From Acidobacteriota bacterium (GTDB lineage: Bacteria; Acidobacteriota; Thermoanaerobaculia; Multivoradales; J023): DNA of 64,000 nt. The stretch lies in assembly GCA_029263315.1 (NCBI GenBank), contig JAJCXR010000053.1, forward strand, positions 372,001-436,000. Reading direction: 5' to 3'. Numbering within the stretch: position 1 is the stretch's first letter; the number at the start of each line of letters is the position of its first letter. The notes beneath the pieces are model-generated. The model was not told the DNA's origin. It did no database searches and saw nothing but the letters and a program-made list of their open reading frames with translations. Below are positions 23,289 to 32,335 of the stretch, one piece after another. The position numbers and the translations under genes are program-made.

Positions 23289-26200
23289 TCAAAGATTACG
23301 TCGGTACTCTCCCCCCACCTCGTACAGGGCATGGGTGATTTGGCCAAGGGAGCAGGACTCCACCGCCCGCACCAGCTCGGCGAATAGATTGTCGCCGGCC
23401 AGGGCGACCCCCTTGAGACGCTCGAGGGCTGCCGGGGCATCCTCCCGGTGCTGCGCATGGAAGCGTTCCAGACGATCGATACAGTCGTCCTTCTCTTCGC
23501 TGCTGGCCCGCGTCAGGTCCACCTCGCGGGGGGTTCCGGCCTGCTCAGCGTCCCGCGCCAAGAACGTGTTGACGCCGACGATCGGAAGCTCGCCGGAGTG
23601 CTTGAGGTGCTCATACTTCATCGAGTCACCTTGGATCTCACCGCGCTGATACTGCAGCTCCATGGCGCCCAGCACGCCGCCGCGATCGGAGATGCGATCG
23701 AATTCCTGCAGCACCGCCTCCTCCACCAAGTCGGTCAGCTCCTCGATGATGAAGCTGCCCTGGGTCGCGTTCTCGCACATCGTCAGGCCGAATTCCTTGT
23801 TGATGATCAGCTGGATCGCCATGGCGCGACGCACCGATTCCTCGGTGGGCGTGGTGATCGCTTCGTCGTAGGCGTTGGTGTGCAAGCTCTGGGCATTGTC
23901 GTAGGTGGCCAGCAGGGCTTGCAACGTGGTGCGGATGTCGTTGAACTGAATCTCCATGGCGTGCAGCGAGCGGCCGCTGGTCTGGATGTGATATTTCAGC
24001 ATCTGCGACCGCGCCTTGGCGCCGTAGCGGCGGTCGAGGGCCACCGCCCAGATGCGCCGCGCCACCCGTCCGATGACGCTGTACTCCGGGTCCATGCCAT
24101 TGGAGAAAAAGAAGCTCAGGCTGGGGGCGAAGGCGTCGATGTCCATGCCGCGGGACAGGTAGTACTCGATGTAGGTCAATCCATTGGCCAGGGTAAAGGC
24201 CAGCTGGTGGATGGGATTGGCCCCCGCTTCGGCGATGTGATAGCCGCTGATCGAGACGCTGTAGAAGTTGCGCACTCCTTTGTCGATGAAGTGCTGCTGC
24301 ACGTCTCCCATCATGCGAAGGGCGAATTGGGTCGAAAAAATGCAGGTATTCTGGCCTTGATCTTCCTTCAAGATATCCGCCTGCACCGTGCCCCGCACCG
24401 CCCGCAGCGCTTCATCGCTGAGACGCGAATACTCTTCCTCGCTGAGCAAGGCCCGCACCTCGCTCCAGGTGGCGTTGCGCAAGCGATCCGGCTGTAGAAC
24501 CTGCTCCTCGCTGATCGCCAAACGCCCCTCCTGCCGTAGGAAGGCACGGCACCTTTGGCGCACCGCAGTATTGAAGAAGAAGGCGAGCATGGTGGGCGCC
24601 GGCCCATTGATGGTCATCGATACCGAGGTGGTGTTGGCGCACAGGTCAAAACCGGCGTACAGCTGCTCGGCTTCTTCGACGGTGAAGATGGAGACGCCGC
24701 TCTCGCCGATCTTGCCGTAGATATCGGGCCGCTCGCCGGGGTCCTCACCGTAGAGGGTCAGAGAATCGAAGGCCGTCGACAAGCGTTTGGCCACCTGGCC
24801 CGCCGCCAGGTAGTGGAAGCGTTTGTTGGTGCGGTCCGAGGTGCCCTCGCCGGCGAACATGCGGGTCGGGTCCTCGCTCTGCCGCTTGAAGGGAAAAACT
24901 CCCGCCGTGTAGGGGAACTCGCCGGGCACGTTCTCCAGCAGGCGCCAGCGCAAGCGATCGGCGACGGACAGGTAGCGCGGCAAAGCCACCTTGTGCAGCT
25001 GGAGACCGGAGAGGGTCTGGCGGTAGTTGTCGACCTGGATGTCCTTGCCCCGCACCCGATAGGTGAAGTGCTCCCCTTGGTAGCCCGCATACCAACGGTC
25101 CCACTGCGAAATCAAGTCCAGGCATCGACCGTCGAGCTCGGCCAGGGCCTCGTCATGCAAGGCCACCAACTCGACGTGGGCACCACTCCCCACAGCACCA
25201 CTCCCCACAGCACCACTGCCCGCCGTCGGCTGTAGGGCTTCCCAAGCATCGCCCAACTCGAAACCCAGCAGCGACAGACTATGGCGCAGGGCTTCCACCC
25301 AATGGGCGGTCAAGCATTGGGTTTCGGCCCATTGGCGGTACTGTCGACAGGCCTCGGCCACCTCGCTCAGATAGCGCTCCCGCCCGGCGGGAATGATCGA
25401 GCGCGCGCTGTCGGTGACCCGCCGATCGTCCGCCGGATAGCTGCTCGGCCAGTCCTCGCCGGTGCGCTCCGCCAGCAGAGCCACCAGATGTCCATAGAGG
25501 GCGTTGACGCCGCTATCGTTGAAATGGGCCGCCGAGGTCCCGAAGATCGGCAAGGTGGCAGGATCGCGTTCGAAGAGCTGGTGGTTGCGTTGGTATTGCT
25601 TGCGCACGTCCCGCAAGGCGTCTTCGCTACCCCGCCGGGTGAATTTGTTGATGGCCACCAGATCGGCGTAATCGAGCATGTCGATCTTTTCCAGCTGACT
25701 GGGGGCGCCGTACTCGCTGGTCATGACGTAGACGGAAAGATCACAGACCTCGGTCACCGAGCTGTCCCCTTGGCCGATGCCCGCCGTCTCGAGCAGCACG
25801 ACATCGAAGTTGGGACGCAACTCGGCGATCACCTCGGAGATCGACTCCGAGAGCTCGCCCTTGGCGCCGCGGGTGGCGACGGAACGCATGAAGACCCGAT
25901 CGTTCTTCAAGCTGTTGAAACGGATGCGGTCCCCCAGCAGGGCGCCGCCGGTGCGACGGCGGGTGGGATCGGCGCATACCACCGCCACCGTCTTGTCCGG
26001 AAAATCGCTCAGGAAGCGCCGCACCAGCTCGTCTGTCAGGCTGGATTTGCCGGCCCCGCCCGTGCCGGTGATGCCGACCACCTGGGCTCGCCTGGATCCG
26101 GAGGTGGCCGCCGCTGCCACTTTGCCACCCGCCTCGACCTGCGAGAGGCGTCGGGCCAGGGGCTGGAAAGCGCCGTTTTTTTTGGCCTCCAGCTCCTCCA

Positions 26201-26636
26201 CCGAGAAATCGCAACCGGCCACCACTCGGTTGATCATGCCTTGCAGCCCCAGGCTGCGGCCGTCGTCCGGGGAAAAGATTTGATCGATGCCCGCCTTGTG
26301 CAGCGCCTCGATCTCTTGCGCCACGATGGTGCCGCCGCCGCCGCCATAGATCTTGACGTGGCCCAGCCCGCGCTCGTCGAGGCGCTGCCGTAAATACTGG
26401 AAAAACTCCATATGGCCACCCTGATAGCTGGTGATGGCTACCCCTTGGGCGTCTTCTTGGATGGCCGCGGCGACGATCTCGTCGACGCTTCGGTTGTGGC
26501 CCAAGTGAACCACTTCCGCGCCCGTCGCCTGGAGGATACGGCGCATGATGTTGATCGAGGCATCATGGCCGTCGAACAGGGACGTGGCGGTGATGATGCG
26601 GACCACATGTTGCGGTCGATAGGCGTCGGTGGACAT
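23289..26636 (-). CDS. icmF: Fused isobutyryl-CoA mutase (IcmF): B12-binding, G-protein chaperone and mutase domains
   Basis: IcmF interconverts isobutyryl-CoA and n-butyryl-CoA (some also pivalyl-CoA) using adenosylcobalamin, and carries its own GTPase chaperone. The order is diagnostic: B12-binding domain (about 13-140; LFDGHDASINIMRRIL), MeaB-like GTPase (P-loop GTGGAGKSS near 190), linker, then the mutase barrel (about 540-1100; EDPTRMFAGEGTSDRTNKRF and NTTSVSMTINGPAPTMLAFF). I chose the ATG at 26636, which has GAGGGG upstream and begins at the B12 domain; upstream in-frame sequence is unrelated. The GTPase-mutase linker holds a Gly-Ser-Gly-Ala-Val repeat from 15-bp units (25181-25225). 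Two acyl-CoA dehydrogenase genes lie upstream. Confidence 0.95.
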   Translation of the reverse strand: MSTDAYRPQHVVRIITATSLFDGHDASINIMRRILQATGAEVVHLGHNRSVDEIVAAAIQEDAQGVAITSYQGGHMEFFQYLRQRLDERGLGHVKIYGGGGGTIVAQEIEALHKAGIDQIFSPDDGRSLGLQGMINRVVAGCDFSVEELEAKKNGAFQPLARRLSQVEAGGKVAAAATSGSRRAQVVGITGTGGAGKSSLTDELVRRFLSDFPDKTVAVVCADPTRRRTGGALLGDRIRFNSLKNDRVFMRSVATRGAKGELSESISEVIAELRPNFDVVLLETAGIGQGDSSVTEVCDLSVYVMTSEYGAPSQLEKIDMLDYADLVAINKFTRRGSEDALRDVRKQYQRNHQLFERDPATLPIFGTSAAHFNDSGVNALYGHLVALLAERTGEDWPSSYPADDRRVTDSARSIIPAGRERYLSEVAEACRQYRQWAETQCLTAHWVEALRHSLSLLGFELGDAWEALQPTAGSGAVGSGAVGSGAHVELVALHDEALAELDGRCLDLISQWDRWYAGYQGEHFTYRVRGKDIQVDNYRQTLSGLQLHKVALPRYLSVADRLRWRLLENVPGEFPYTAGVFPFKRQSEDPTRMFAGEGTSDRTNKRFHYLAAGQVAKRLSTAFDSLTLYGEDPGERPDIYGKIGESGVSIFTVEEAEQLYAGFDLCANTTSVSMTINGPAPTMLAFFFNTAVRQRCRAFLRQEGRLAISEEQVLQPDRLRNATWSEVRALLSEEEYSRLSDEALRAVRGTVQADILKEDQGQNTCIFSTQFALRMMGDVQQHFIDKGVRNFYSVSISGYHIAEAGANPIHQLAFTLANGLTYIEYYLSRGMDIDAFAPSLSFFFSNGMDPEYSVIGRVARRIWAVALDRRYGAKARSQMLKYHIQTSGRSLHAMEIQFNDIRTTLQALLATYDNAQSLHTNAYDEAITTPTEESVRRAMAIQLIINKEFGLTMCENATQGSFIIEELTDLVEEAVLQEFDRISDRGGVLGAMELQYQRGEIQGDSMKYEHLKHSGELPIVGVNTFLARDAEQAGTPREVDLTRASSEEKDDCIDRLERFHAQHREDAPAALERLKGVALAGDNLFAELVRAVESCSLGQITHALYEVGGEYRRNL
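25181..25225. repeat. 15-bp tandem repeat in the icmF linker
   Basis: Two identical units CACCACTCCCCACAG (25181-25195, 25196-25210) are followed by a third diverged unit. They keep the frame and encode a flexible Gly/Ser/Ala/Val linker. Confidence 0.88.
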
Positions 26637-26833
26637 TTGGCGAAACCCCTCGTCTGAAGTGCGCGGGAGGGAAAACGGCGGCCCCGCGGGCGGCTCACCG
26701 GCAAGCTCTCGTTGAGTCTTCGATTGTAACGCGATCGGCAGGCCATGCCCAGCCGCAGCCGAGAGCTGGGTCGGTGGCAGGAGTGTTTTAAGGTCGAGGG
26801 AGGTTGGCAGCGACGGTTGGAGAAGTGCCGCCG

Positions 26834-27997
26834 TCAACCCCTGAGAAGATGCCGCGCAATGACCATGCGCTGCATCTCGCTCGTCCCTTCGTAGATCGTT
26901 GTGACGCGAACGTCACGGTAGAGGCGAGCGATCTCGTAGTCTTCGCAGAAGCCGTTGCCGCCGTGGACCTGGAGACTTTCCCAACACGCCCGATTGGCCG
27001 CCTCGCTGGCATAGAGCTTGGCCTGCGAGGCCAGACGCCCGGCTTGTTTGCCGTCGTCCTGCAAAGCGGCGTAGTAGGTCAGCAGACGGGCCGCTTCCAG
27101 CTCGTTGGCCATGGTGGCGATCTTGAACTGGATGGCCTGGTGCTTGGCGATCGGCACGCCGAACTGCTGGCGCTCACGGGCGTAATCCACCGCCAGCTCG
27201 AGGGCCCGGCGATGGATGCCGACGGCCTGAGCAGCGATGCCGAGGCGGGAATGGTCGAGGGTCGCCATGGCGATGCGAAAGCCAGCCCCCTCTTCCGCCA
27301 ACAGATAGTGGCCGGGGACCCGGACATTGGTGAAATAGAGCGGCGCGGTGCGCGACGAGCGCAAGCCCATTTTTTCTTCCGCCGTGCCGACCACAAACCC
27401 CTCGGCGTCGCTGGGCACAACAAAGGCGGAGATGCCTTTGCTGCCGGCCGAGGCATCGGTCACCGCCAGGACGACAAAATACTTGCCGACCCCGGCGTTG
27501 GTGATCCAAGCCTTCTCGCCGTTGAGCACCCACTGATCGCCGTCTTGCACCGCCGTGGTGCGCATCGCCCCGGGATCGGAGCCGGCCCCCGGCTCGGTGA
27601 GGCCAAACCCCCCTATCTCCTGGCCGCTGGCCAAAGCGGGTAGAACCTCCCGCTTCAAGGGCTCACTGCCAAAACGGTCGATGGGCCAACAGCAGACGGA
27701 ATTGGTCACGCTCATGGTGACGGCGGTGGCGGCACAGACGGCCGCCACTTCTTCGATGGCCAGGCAATACGTCAGGCTGTCCATGCCGGCACCGTCGTAG
27801 TCTTCGTCCACCAACATGCCGAGCAGCCCCAGCTCCCCCATCTCGGCGAGGACCTCGGACGGAAAGGCATGGGCCTTGTCGCGCTCGGCGACGCCGGGAC
27901 GAATGCGCTCTTCGGCGAAACGTCGTATCTCCTGGGTGAGGATCTGCTGGTCCTCGCTCAGGTTGAAGGATAGGGACGGGGATGGCTGGCTCATCAT
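26834..27997 (-). CDS. Acyl-CoA dehydrogenase
   Basis: This 387-residue FAD enzyme introduces a trans-2 double bond into acyl-CoA and passes electrons to ETF. The family motifs GFGLTEPGAGSDPGAMRTTA, WITNAG and the C-terminal RLYRDVRVTTIYEGTSEMQR are intact. The catalytic Glu is at about residue 370 in YEGTSE, the position used by short-chain and butyryl-type enzymes. It ends about 200 nt before icmF and starts 3 nt after the next dehydrogenase stops, so the two are an operon. Substrate chain length cannot be fixed from the sequence; the icmF context favours short or branched acyl-CoA. Confidence 0.94.
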   Translation of the reverse strand: MMSQPSPSLSFNLSEDQQILTQEIRRFAEERIRPGVAERDKAHAFPSEVLAEMGELGLLGMLVDEDYDGAGMDSLTYCLAIEEVAAVCAATAVTMSVTNSVCCWPIDRFGSEPLKREVLPALASGQEIGGFGLTEPGAGSDPGAMRTTAVQDGDQWVLNGEKAWITNAGVGKYFVVLAVTDASAGSKGISAFVVPSDAEGFVVGTAEEKMGLRSSRTAPLYFTNVRVPGHYLLAEEGAGFRIAMATLDHSRLGIAAQAVGIHRRALELAVDYARERQQFGVPIAKHQAIQFKIATMANELEAARLLTYYAALQDDGKQAGRLASQAKLYASEAANRACWESLQVHGGNGFCEDYEIARLYRDVRVTTIYEGTSEMQRMVIARHLLRG

Positions 27998-27999
27998 CC

Positions 28000-29145
28000 T
28001 CAGCTCTTGTTGAGAACCCAGTCGGCGATCACCATCTTCTGCACTTCGCTGGTGCCTTCGTAGATCTCGGTGATGCGGGCATCGCGGAAGTAGCGTTCGA
28101 CGTTGTACTCCCGGATGTAGCCGTAGCCGCCGTGGATCTGCAACGCCTTGTTGGTGACCCGCTGCGCCATCTCCGAGGTGAAGAGTTTGGCCTGCGCCGC
28201 CTCCAGGGTGAAGCGCTTCTTATTGTCTTTGGTCCAAGCGGCTTTCCAGGTCAAGAGGCGCCCGGCGTCGAGCTCCGTCGACATGTCGGCCAGATAGTGT
28301 TGGATGGCCTGGAACTTGGAAATCGGACGCCCGAATTGCTCCCGTTCCTGGGAATAGGCCAGCGCTTCCTCAAATGCCCCTTGGGCAATGCCCACCGCCT
28401 GCGCCGCGATACCGATGCGACCGCCATCGAGGGTGCTCATCGCCACCTTGAAGCCCTCGCCCTCTTCTCCCAAACGCTGACTGGCGGGGACACGCATGTC
28501 CTCGAAGGCCAGCTCGGTGGTGCCGGAAGCATTGACCCCGAGCTTGTACTCGTGAATCCCGTGGCTATAGCCGGGGGTGTCGGCGGCGACGATGAAACAG
28601 GCGATGCCGCGGTGCTTCTGGGCCATGTCGGTGGTGGCGAAGACCAAGGCCACGTCGGCGTCGGTGCCGTTGGTGATGAATACCTTGTTGCCGTTGAGGA
28701 TGTAGTCGTTGCCGTCGCGCACCGCCGTGGTGCGCAAGGCGGCCGCATCGGACCCGGCGCCCGGCTCGGTGAGGGCAAAGCAGCCCAACAGCTCGCCGCT
28801 GGCCAGGGGGGTCAGCCACTTTTCTTTCTGCTCTTGGTTGCCGAACTTGGTCAACGGATCACAGACCAATGAGTTGTTGACCGAGAGGATGACCCCGGTG
28901 GAGGCGCAGACGCGGCTGATCTCTTCGATCACCAGGCAGTACGACAGGGTGTCCATGGCGGCGCCGCCGAATTCCTCCGGCACACAGACCCCGGTCAAGC
29001 CGAGCTCCGCCGCCTGGCGGATGGTGTCGCGAGGAAAGATCCCTTTGGCATCGATTTCCTTGGCGAGCGGCCGCACCACTTCTTCGGCGAATCGCCGCAC
29101 TTCATCGCGCAGCAAGCTCTGGTCTTCATTCAGCTCGATCAACAT
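28000..29145 (-). CDS. Acyl-CoA dehydrogenase, short-chain/butyryl-CoA type
   Basis: The 381 residues resemble butyryl-CoA dehydrogenase throughout: GCFALTEPGAGSDAAALRTT, VFITNGTDADV, GVNASGTTELAFEDMRVP, QIHGGYGYIREYNVERYFRD and ITEIYEGTSEVQKMVIA, with the catalytic Glu near 363. Length is typical. It is followed after 3 nt by a second dehydrogenase and then icmF, so butyryl-CoA made by the mutase could be oxidised here. This is inference from gene order. Confidence 0.95.
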   Translation of the reverse strand: MLIELNEDQSLLRDEVRRFAEEVVRPLAKEIDAKGIFPRDTIRQAAELGLTGVCVPEEFGGAAMDTLSYCLVIEEISRVCASTGVILSVNNSLVCDPLTKFGNQEQKEKWLTPLASGELLGCFALTEPGAGSDAAALRTTAVRDGNDYILNGNKVFITNGTDADVALVFATTDMAQKHRGIACFIVAADTPGYSHGIHEYKLGVNASGTTELAFEDMRVPASQRLGEEGEGFKVAMSTLDGGRIGIAAQAVGIAQGAFEEALAYSQEREQFGRPISKFQAIQHYLADMSTELDAGRLLTWKAAWTKDNKKRFTLEAAQAKLFTSEMAQRVTNKALQIHGGYGYIREYNVERYFRDARITEIYEGTSEVQKMVIADWVLNKS

Positions 29146-29764
29146 GGAAACGCTCCTATGGGCTCAGACACCGGCGATGCCTGGGGCAATTCTGGGTAAC
29201 AATAGAGGCCAGCGACGGACGGCACCCACCATCTGACATGAGGTTCGGCAGGGGGTTACGTTCGGATCTGACGACATTCTGCTCTGAAGGTGTCGGCGGG
29301 GCGACGTGGACGAGGCAGCCCGAGGGCGTCATGGGCTCCGTGGAGCCAGCTGCGACCTCGCCGACTTAGGATCCGCGCCAAAATAACTTCCGCATTCGGG
29401 GCAATGGCATCGCCCTCGCCTTCTCGATGCTGGGAACTTATTTCTTGGCGAACCCTTAGGGACACCACGGCACTCTAGCAATCGCTTCGCCGAAGGGTCA
29501 AGTCGCCAACCTGGCCCGATGGCATCACTGCCACCTCGGTCGAAAGACGACTCCGACCCGCATCTCTTTTAGAGGCCGAGGAGCCCGATTTGATGAATCC
29601 CTGTAAGACTGCCACGCAACCAGCGTTACCCCAGTGGAGTTGATAGACCCTTTACCGGATAAACCCTGGACCGGATTGACCCTAGCCTGACAGACCCTGC
29701 GTCACAAGGCCTGGGGCAGCAAATCGCGAGACCCTCGAAAATCTCGCCGCATAGGAGACAAGGT
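29146..29764. other. Intergenic region with a short conserved element
   Basis: Divergent intergenic region between the dehydrogenase operon and the SnoaL-like lipoprotein gene. I see no convincing gene. It holds the repeat element at 29374-29418 (listed separately) and, around 29645-29690, several near-repeats of the type ACCGGAT followed by AACCCT or GACCCT, close upstream of the lipoprotein gene. Confidence 0.6.
29374..29418 (-). repeat. Dispersed short element, copy A
   Basis: Read on the minus strand, this contains TTGCCCCGAATGCGGAA, one differing base, TTATTTT, one differing base, then GCG; the copy at 53440-53475 matches. A small inverted repeat (GCATCG ... CGATGC) lies just before the core. 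It sits about 230 nt upstream of the acyl-CoA dehydrogenase start, in the same orientation. The core could also encode the peptide GDAIAPNAEVILA. Confidence 0.7.
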
Positions 29765-30259
29765 ATGGAGACTGACAAGAGGCTGCACGGGTTCGCCATC
29801 GGCAGGGGTCGGAGCATCGGCAGGACGGTCAACGGCCTAGCGATTGCATCCATCGTTCTGATGTCTGCGCTGCTGGGCTGCCAGCCGCAAACCGCGGAGA
29901 AGACCGACCAAGTGTCGAGCGAAGAGGCGAGGCGGTCTCCCTTGGAGGTGGTGAATCTCAGAATGCAGGCCTACAACGAGCATGATCTAGAGCGTTTCTT
30001 GAGCACCTACTCTGAGGACGTGGAAATCTTCACCTATCCGGACAAGTCTCTGGGGAAAGGCAAGAAGCGCCTCAGGAACCTGTTCGAGGATCTGTTCAAA
30101 GAAGGTTCCCCACAGGTCGACATCCATCACCAGATCACCAAGGACGGCTACGTCGTCAATCATGAAACCGTGGTGTCCGGGGGCAAAGAGACGGAGTACG
30201 TCTCGATTTACGAAGTCAGACAAGGCCTCATCAGGAGCGTACGATTTGTCAGGGACTGA
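29765..30259 (+). CDS. SnoaL/NTF2-like lipoprotein
   Basis: The 164 residues begin with a long basic N-terminus, a hydrophobic stretch and a lipobox (ALLGC, Cys 39). The mature part is a single SnoaL-like (NTF2 fold) domain: a helix-rich start (VVNLRMQAYNEHDLERFLST), then YSEDVEIFTYPDKS, followed by sheet strands ending YVSIYEVRQGLIRSVRFV. These domains often bind small hydrophobic ligands or form enzyme pockets, but the function here is unknown. It is a single gene followed by a small GC hairpin. Confidence 0.82.
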   Translation: METDKRLHGFAIGRGRSIGRTVNGLAIASIVLMSALLGCQPQTAEKTDQVSSEEARRSPLEVVNLRMQAYNEHDLERFLSTYSEDVEIFTYPDKSLGKGKKRLRNLFEDLFKEGSPQVDIHHQITKDGYVVNHETVVSGGKETEYVSIYEVRQGLIRSVRFVRD

Positions 30260-30260
30260 A

Positions 30261-30285
30261 GGCCGGGTCGCCGGCCGCCTTTCCT
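30261..30285 (+). terminator. Probable terminator of the SnoaL-like gene
   Basis: A 6-bp GC stem GGCCGG/CCGGCC (30261-30266 with 30271-30276, GTCG loop) starts just after the stop codon and is followed by a T-rich stretch (GCCTTTCCTGTT). The U-tract is imperfect. Confidence 0.45.
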
Positions 30286-30565
30286 GTTCCAGAGGCCTCC
30301 AGAGCCAGGCAATCCTATTAGAATTAGGCACGATCAGCCAACCGTCAATCGCGGGAGGTGACGAAACACTTCGACGTTCTAACAACCACTTAGCCGTAGG
30401 GTCAAGTCGGTTCAAGAGAAAGAGCGGAACCCGTCTCCACACGGGAATTGAGGGCCCCGGGCCTGCCATCCCAGGATGCGCTCGTCTACAGGTATCTAGG
30501 GCAAAAGGCTCACATGACGGAGTGGTAACTCGACTACACTTGCACATCCCTCCGGCAGTCGACTC

Positions 30566-30601
30566 GAAAAACCCTGCCTCCAGCCGCAGGCTGAAGGCAG
30601 G
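30566..30601 (-). terminator. Rho-independent terminator of the secreted-protein gene
   Basis: On the minus strand a stem CCTGCC/GGCAGG (30601-30596 with 30578-30573), with an inner AGCC/GGCT stem, is followed by GTTTTT. It lies about 70 nt past the stop at 30672. Confidence 0.75.
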
Positions 30602-30671
30602 GGAGCAGACCCAAAGAGGCTGTTCTCGTTCACTGAGTAAGTGGAGCCGGGAGATCTTAGCTCGAAGCCCT

Positions 30672-32021
30672 TTAGCTGCGGCAAGCCGAGTTGAGTTCCA
30701 CCGAAAACTGCCCAAGAGCCTCGTAACGACCAGAAACCAGCCCACCCTCAGTGCCGCTAAAATCGAAAACTACGGTTCCAAAGCTAACCCCAGGGACAAG
30801 CTCGGAAATATCTACGAAATTGAGGTTCTTCGAGGTGGCGTAGACACCTTCGAAAACGACAGCACCAGCTTCGTCGTACGCGGTGTAAGGAATGTCTGTG
30901 GTGCCATCTGACGACACTCGGTTGAGCAAGATCGCCAACTGAGTACCGCTCCCAAAGTCGACATAGCGGATCTCCTGGTCATTGCAGAAGTCCGTCGGAG
31001 ACACCAGCCGATCTCCCGAAGCGAAGGCATTGGCACGATCGAGGCGGAAGAAATCTCCCGTCAAGGCCGACGCATCCCCTCCTTGCTCGCGCACCAAGAT
31101 GAGCCCCGAGGCTAGTCCTCCGCTAATCTCAAGGTCCGCCAGATTGGTCCGGACGTCGCGGGCATGGGTTTGCTGGGGTGCCAAGGAAATGACATCTGTG
31201 CGCAAAGGCTCATCCGTCAATGCTGAGCCAAAGTACTCGATCAACACATTACGGCTCGTGCTCGTTGTGTTTCGGACGGCAAGAAAGGTCGTTAGGCCTT
31301 GAGAATTGGTGGTGTCGACTGAGAACCCTGGTAAAAGGAGGGCCTGGCTGTCAGTGATTCTAGGCGTCGTATCGCCTTCGAAGCGGTCGATCGAATATTC
31401 GAGCCCAATCCCCCGCACGGGACCATCGCTGGTGGTTGGTGGGCGACTGCTGTTGATCTGAACATCGAAAACCGAGCCATTGGTAGTCGCAGGAATCGCC
31501 GCGAAGAGGTTGTCCTGATCTCCATACCTGAAGAAGATCGAGATTGCGAATTCACCAGGTTCTAGGTTTGCTGTCAAACTCAACGTATAGCAGGTGGCAA
31601 CAGACGAAGGAAAACTTCTGCTGAAGAAGGTGGACTCGACTACGACTCCTCCCTGAACTACCGCCACTAACCCCTCAAAAACGCGAGAAAATGCGGATTC
31701 GTTGAAAAGGCAACCCGTAACTCCCGTGACACGAGCACCGAAAGGTGACGATTCGTAGCCTAGCCCGATGATGTCTCCACCAAAAGGCGGGCTGAAGATC
31801 CAACCGAAGGAGCCGGAATAGAACTGCTCATTGGTCGACATCTTGTCGACCATCGATCTGTCCGAAATCAGGGGTGAAGTCGCGCGGAATGGCGCGCTGG
31901 TTCCCAATAGATCGGCGGACGCTTGCACCGAACGCTCCAGGTCCATGGCGGGGGTATCAGCTTCGGAAGTACCGAGAAAACAAAGCATGGCTACTACACA
32001 AACGAGGCTACTCTTGATCAT
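30672..32021 (-). CDS. Secreted beta-rich protein of unknown function
   Basis: Starting at the ATG at 32021 (GGAG 8 nt upstream), 449 residues begin with a Sec signal peptide (MIKSSLVCVVAMLCFLG, cleavage probably after SEA). The mature protein is rich in Ser, Thr, Gly, Phe and short beta strands, with no repeats or catalytic motifs that I recognise. The second half has an Ig-like or beta-sandwich look (FLAVRNTTSTSRNVLIEYFG and similar). Base composition is visibly less GC-rich than the flanking genes, suggesting lineage-specific or acquired DNA. It is monocistronic with its own terminator. Confidence 0.75.
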   Translation of the reverse strand: MIKSSLVCVVAMLCFLGTSEADTPAMDLERSVQASADLLGTSAPFRATSPLISDRSMVDKMSTNEQFYSGSFGWIFSPPFGGDIIGLGYESSPFGARVTGVTGCLFNESAFSRVFEGLVAVVQGGVVVESTFFSRSFPSSVATCYTLSLTANLEPGEFAISIFFRYGDQDNLFAAIPATTNGSVFDVQINSSRPPTTSDGPVRGIGLEYSIDRFEGDTTPRITDSQALLLPGFSVDTTNSQGLTTFLAVRNTTSTSRNVLIEYFGSALTDEPLRTDVISLAPQQTHARDVRTNLADLEISGGLASGLILVREQGGDASALTGDFFRLDRANAFASGDRLVSPTDFCNDQEIRYVDFGSGTQLAILLNRVSSDGTTDIPYTAYDEAGAVVFEGVYATSKNLNFVDISELVPGVSFGTVVFDFSGTEGGLVSGRYEALGQFSVELNSACRS

Positions 32022-32335
32022 CTGTAATACTCCAAATGTTACCAAGGCATATCGTTGACGAAACGAACAATAGATTGGCTCAAATCTTAACAGCTCGTGA
32101 AGCGAGAGTCAGTATTCCAGTTTGATTCAGAGCTTCGGTCTCGGATCCTGAGAGACGACCTAGTCGAATCGGTCCGAAAAAGAAGGCAGATGAGGCGACG
32201 ATCCCGTCAGATCGATGTGCGACCCGACGGGGGTCTGGGAGGAAGGTGCAAGGCGGACGCGCCCTGGCATCGCAGCGACCACTAAACTGATCTTAGACAC
32301 TCAGGGCTTGTGCGCCGCGCCTCCAAACCCTGTGG
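32022..32335. other. Intergenic region
   Basis: Spacer between the stop of the NtrX-like gene and the start of the secreted-protein gene, both on the minus strand. The part near 32022-32100 is AT-rich and probably holds the secreted-protein promoter, but no -35/-10 pair is convincing. I see no gene. Confidence 0.5.

Larger units (their letters stand above)
30260..30671. other. Convergent intergenic region
   Basis: Between the SnoaL-like gene and the convergent secreted-protein gene. It holds a terminator for each neighbour at its two ends; in the middle I see no gene, RNA or repeat that I can support. Confidence 0.6.

Noticed and set aside
25281..26393. 370-codon plus-strand open frame over icmF
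   Set aside because: Antisense to the B12/GTPase domains; no motifs and atypical residue composition.
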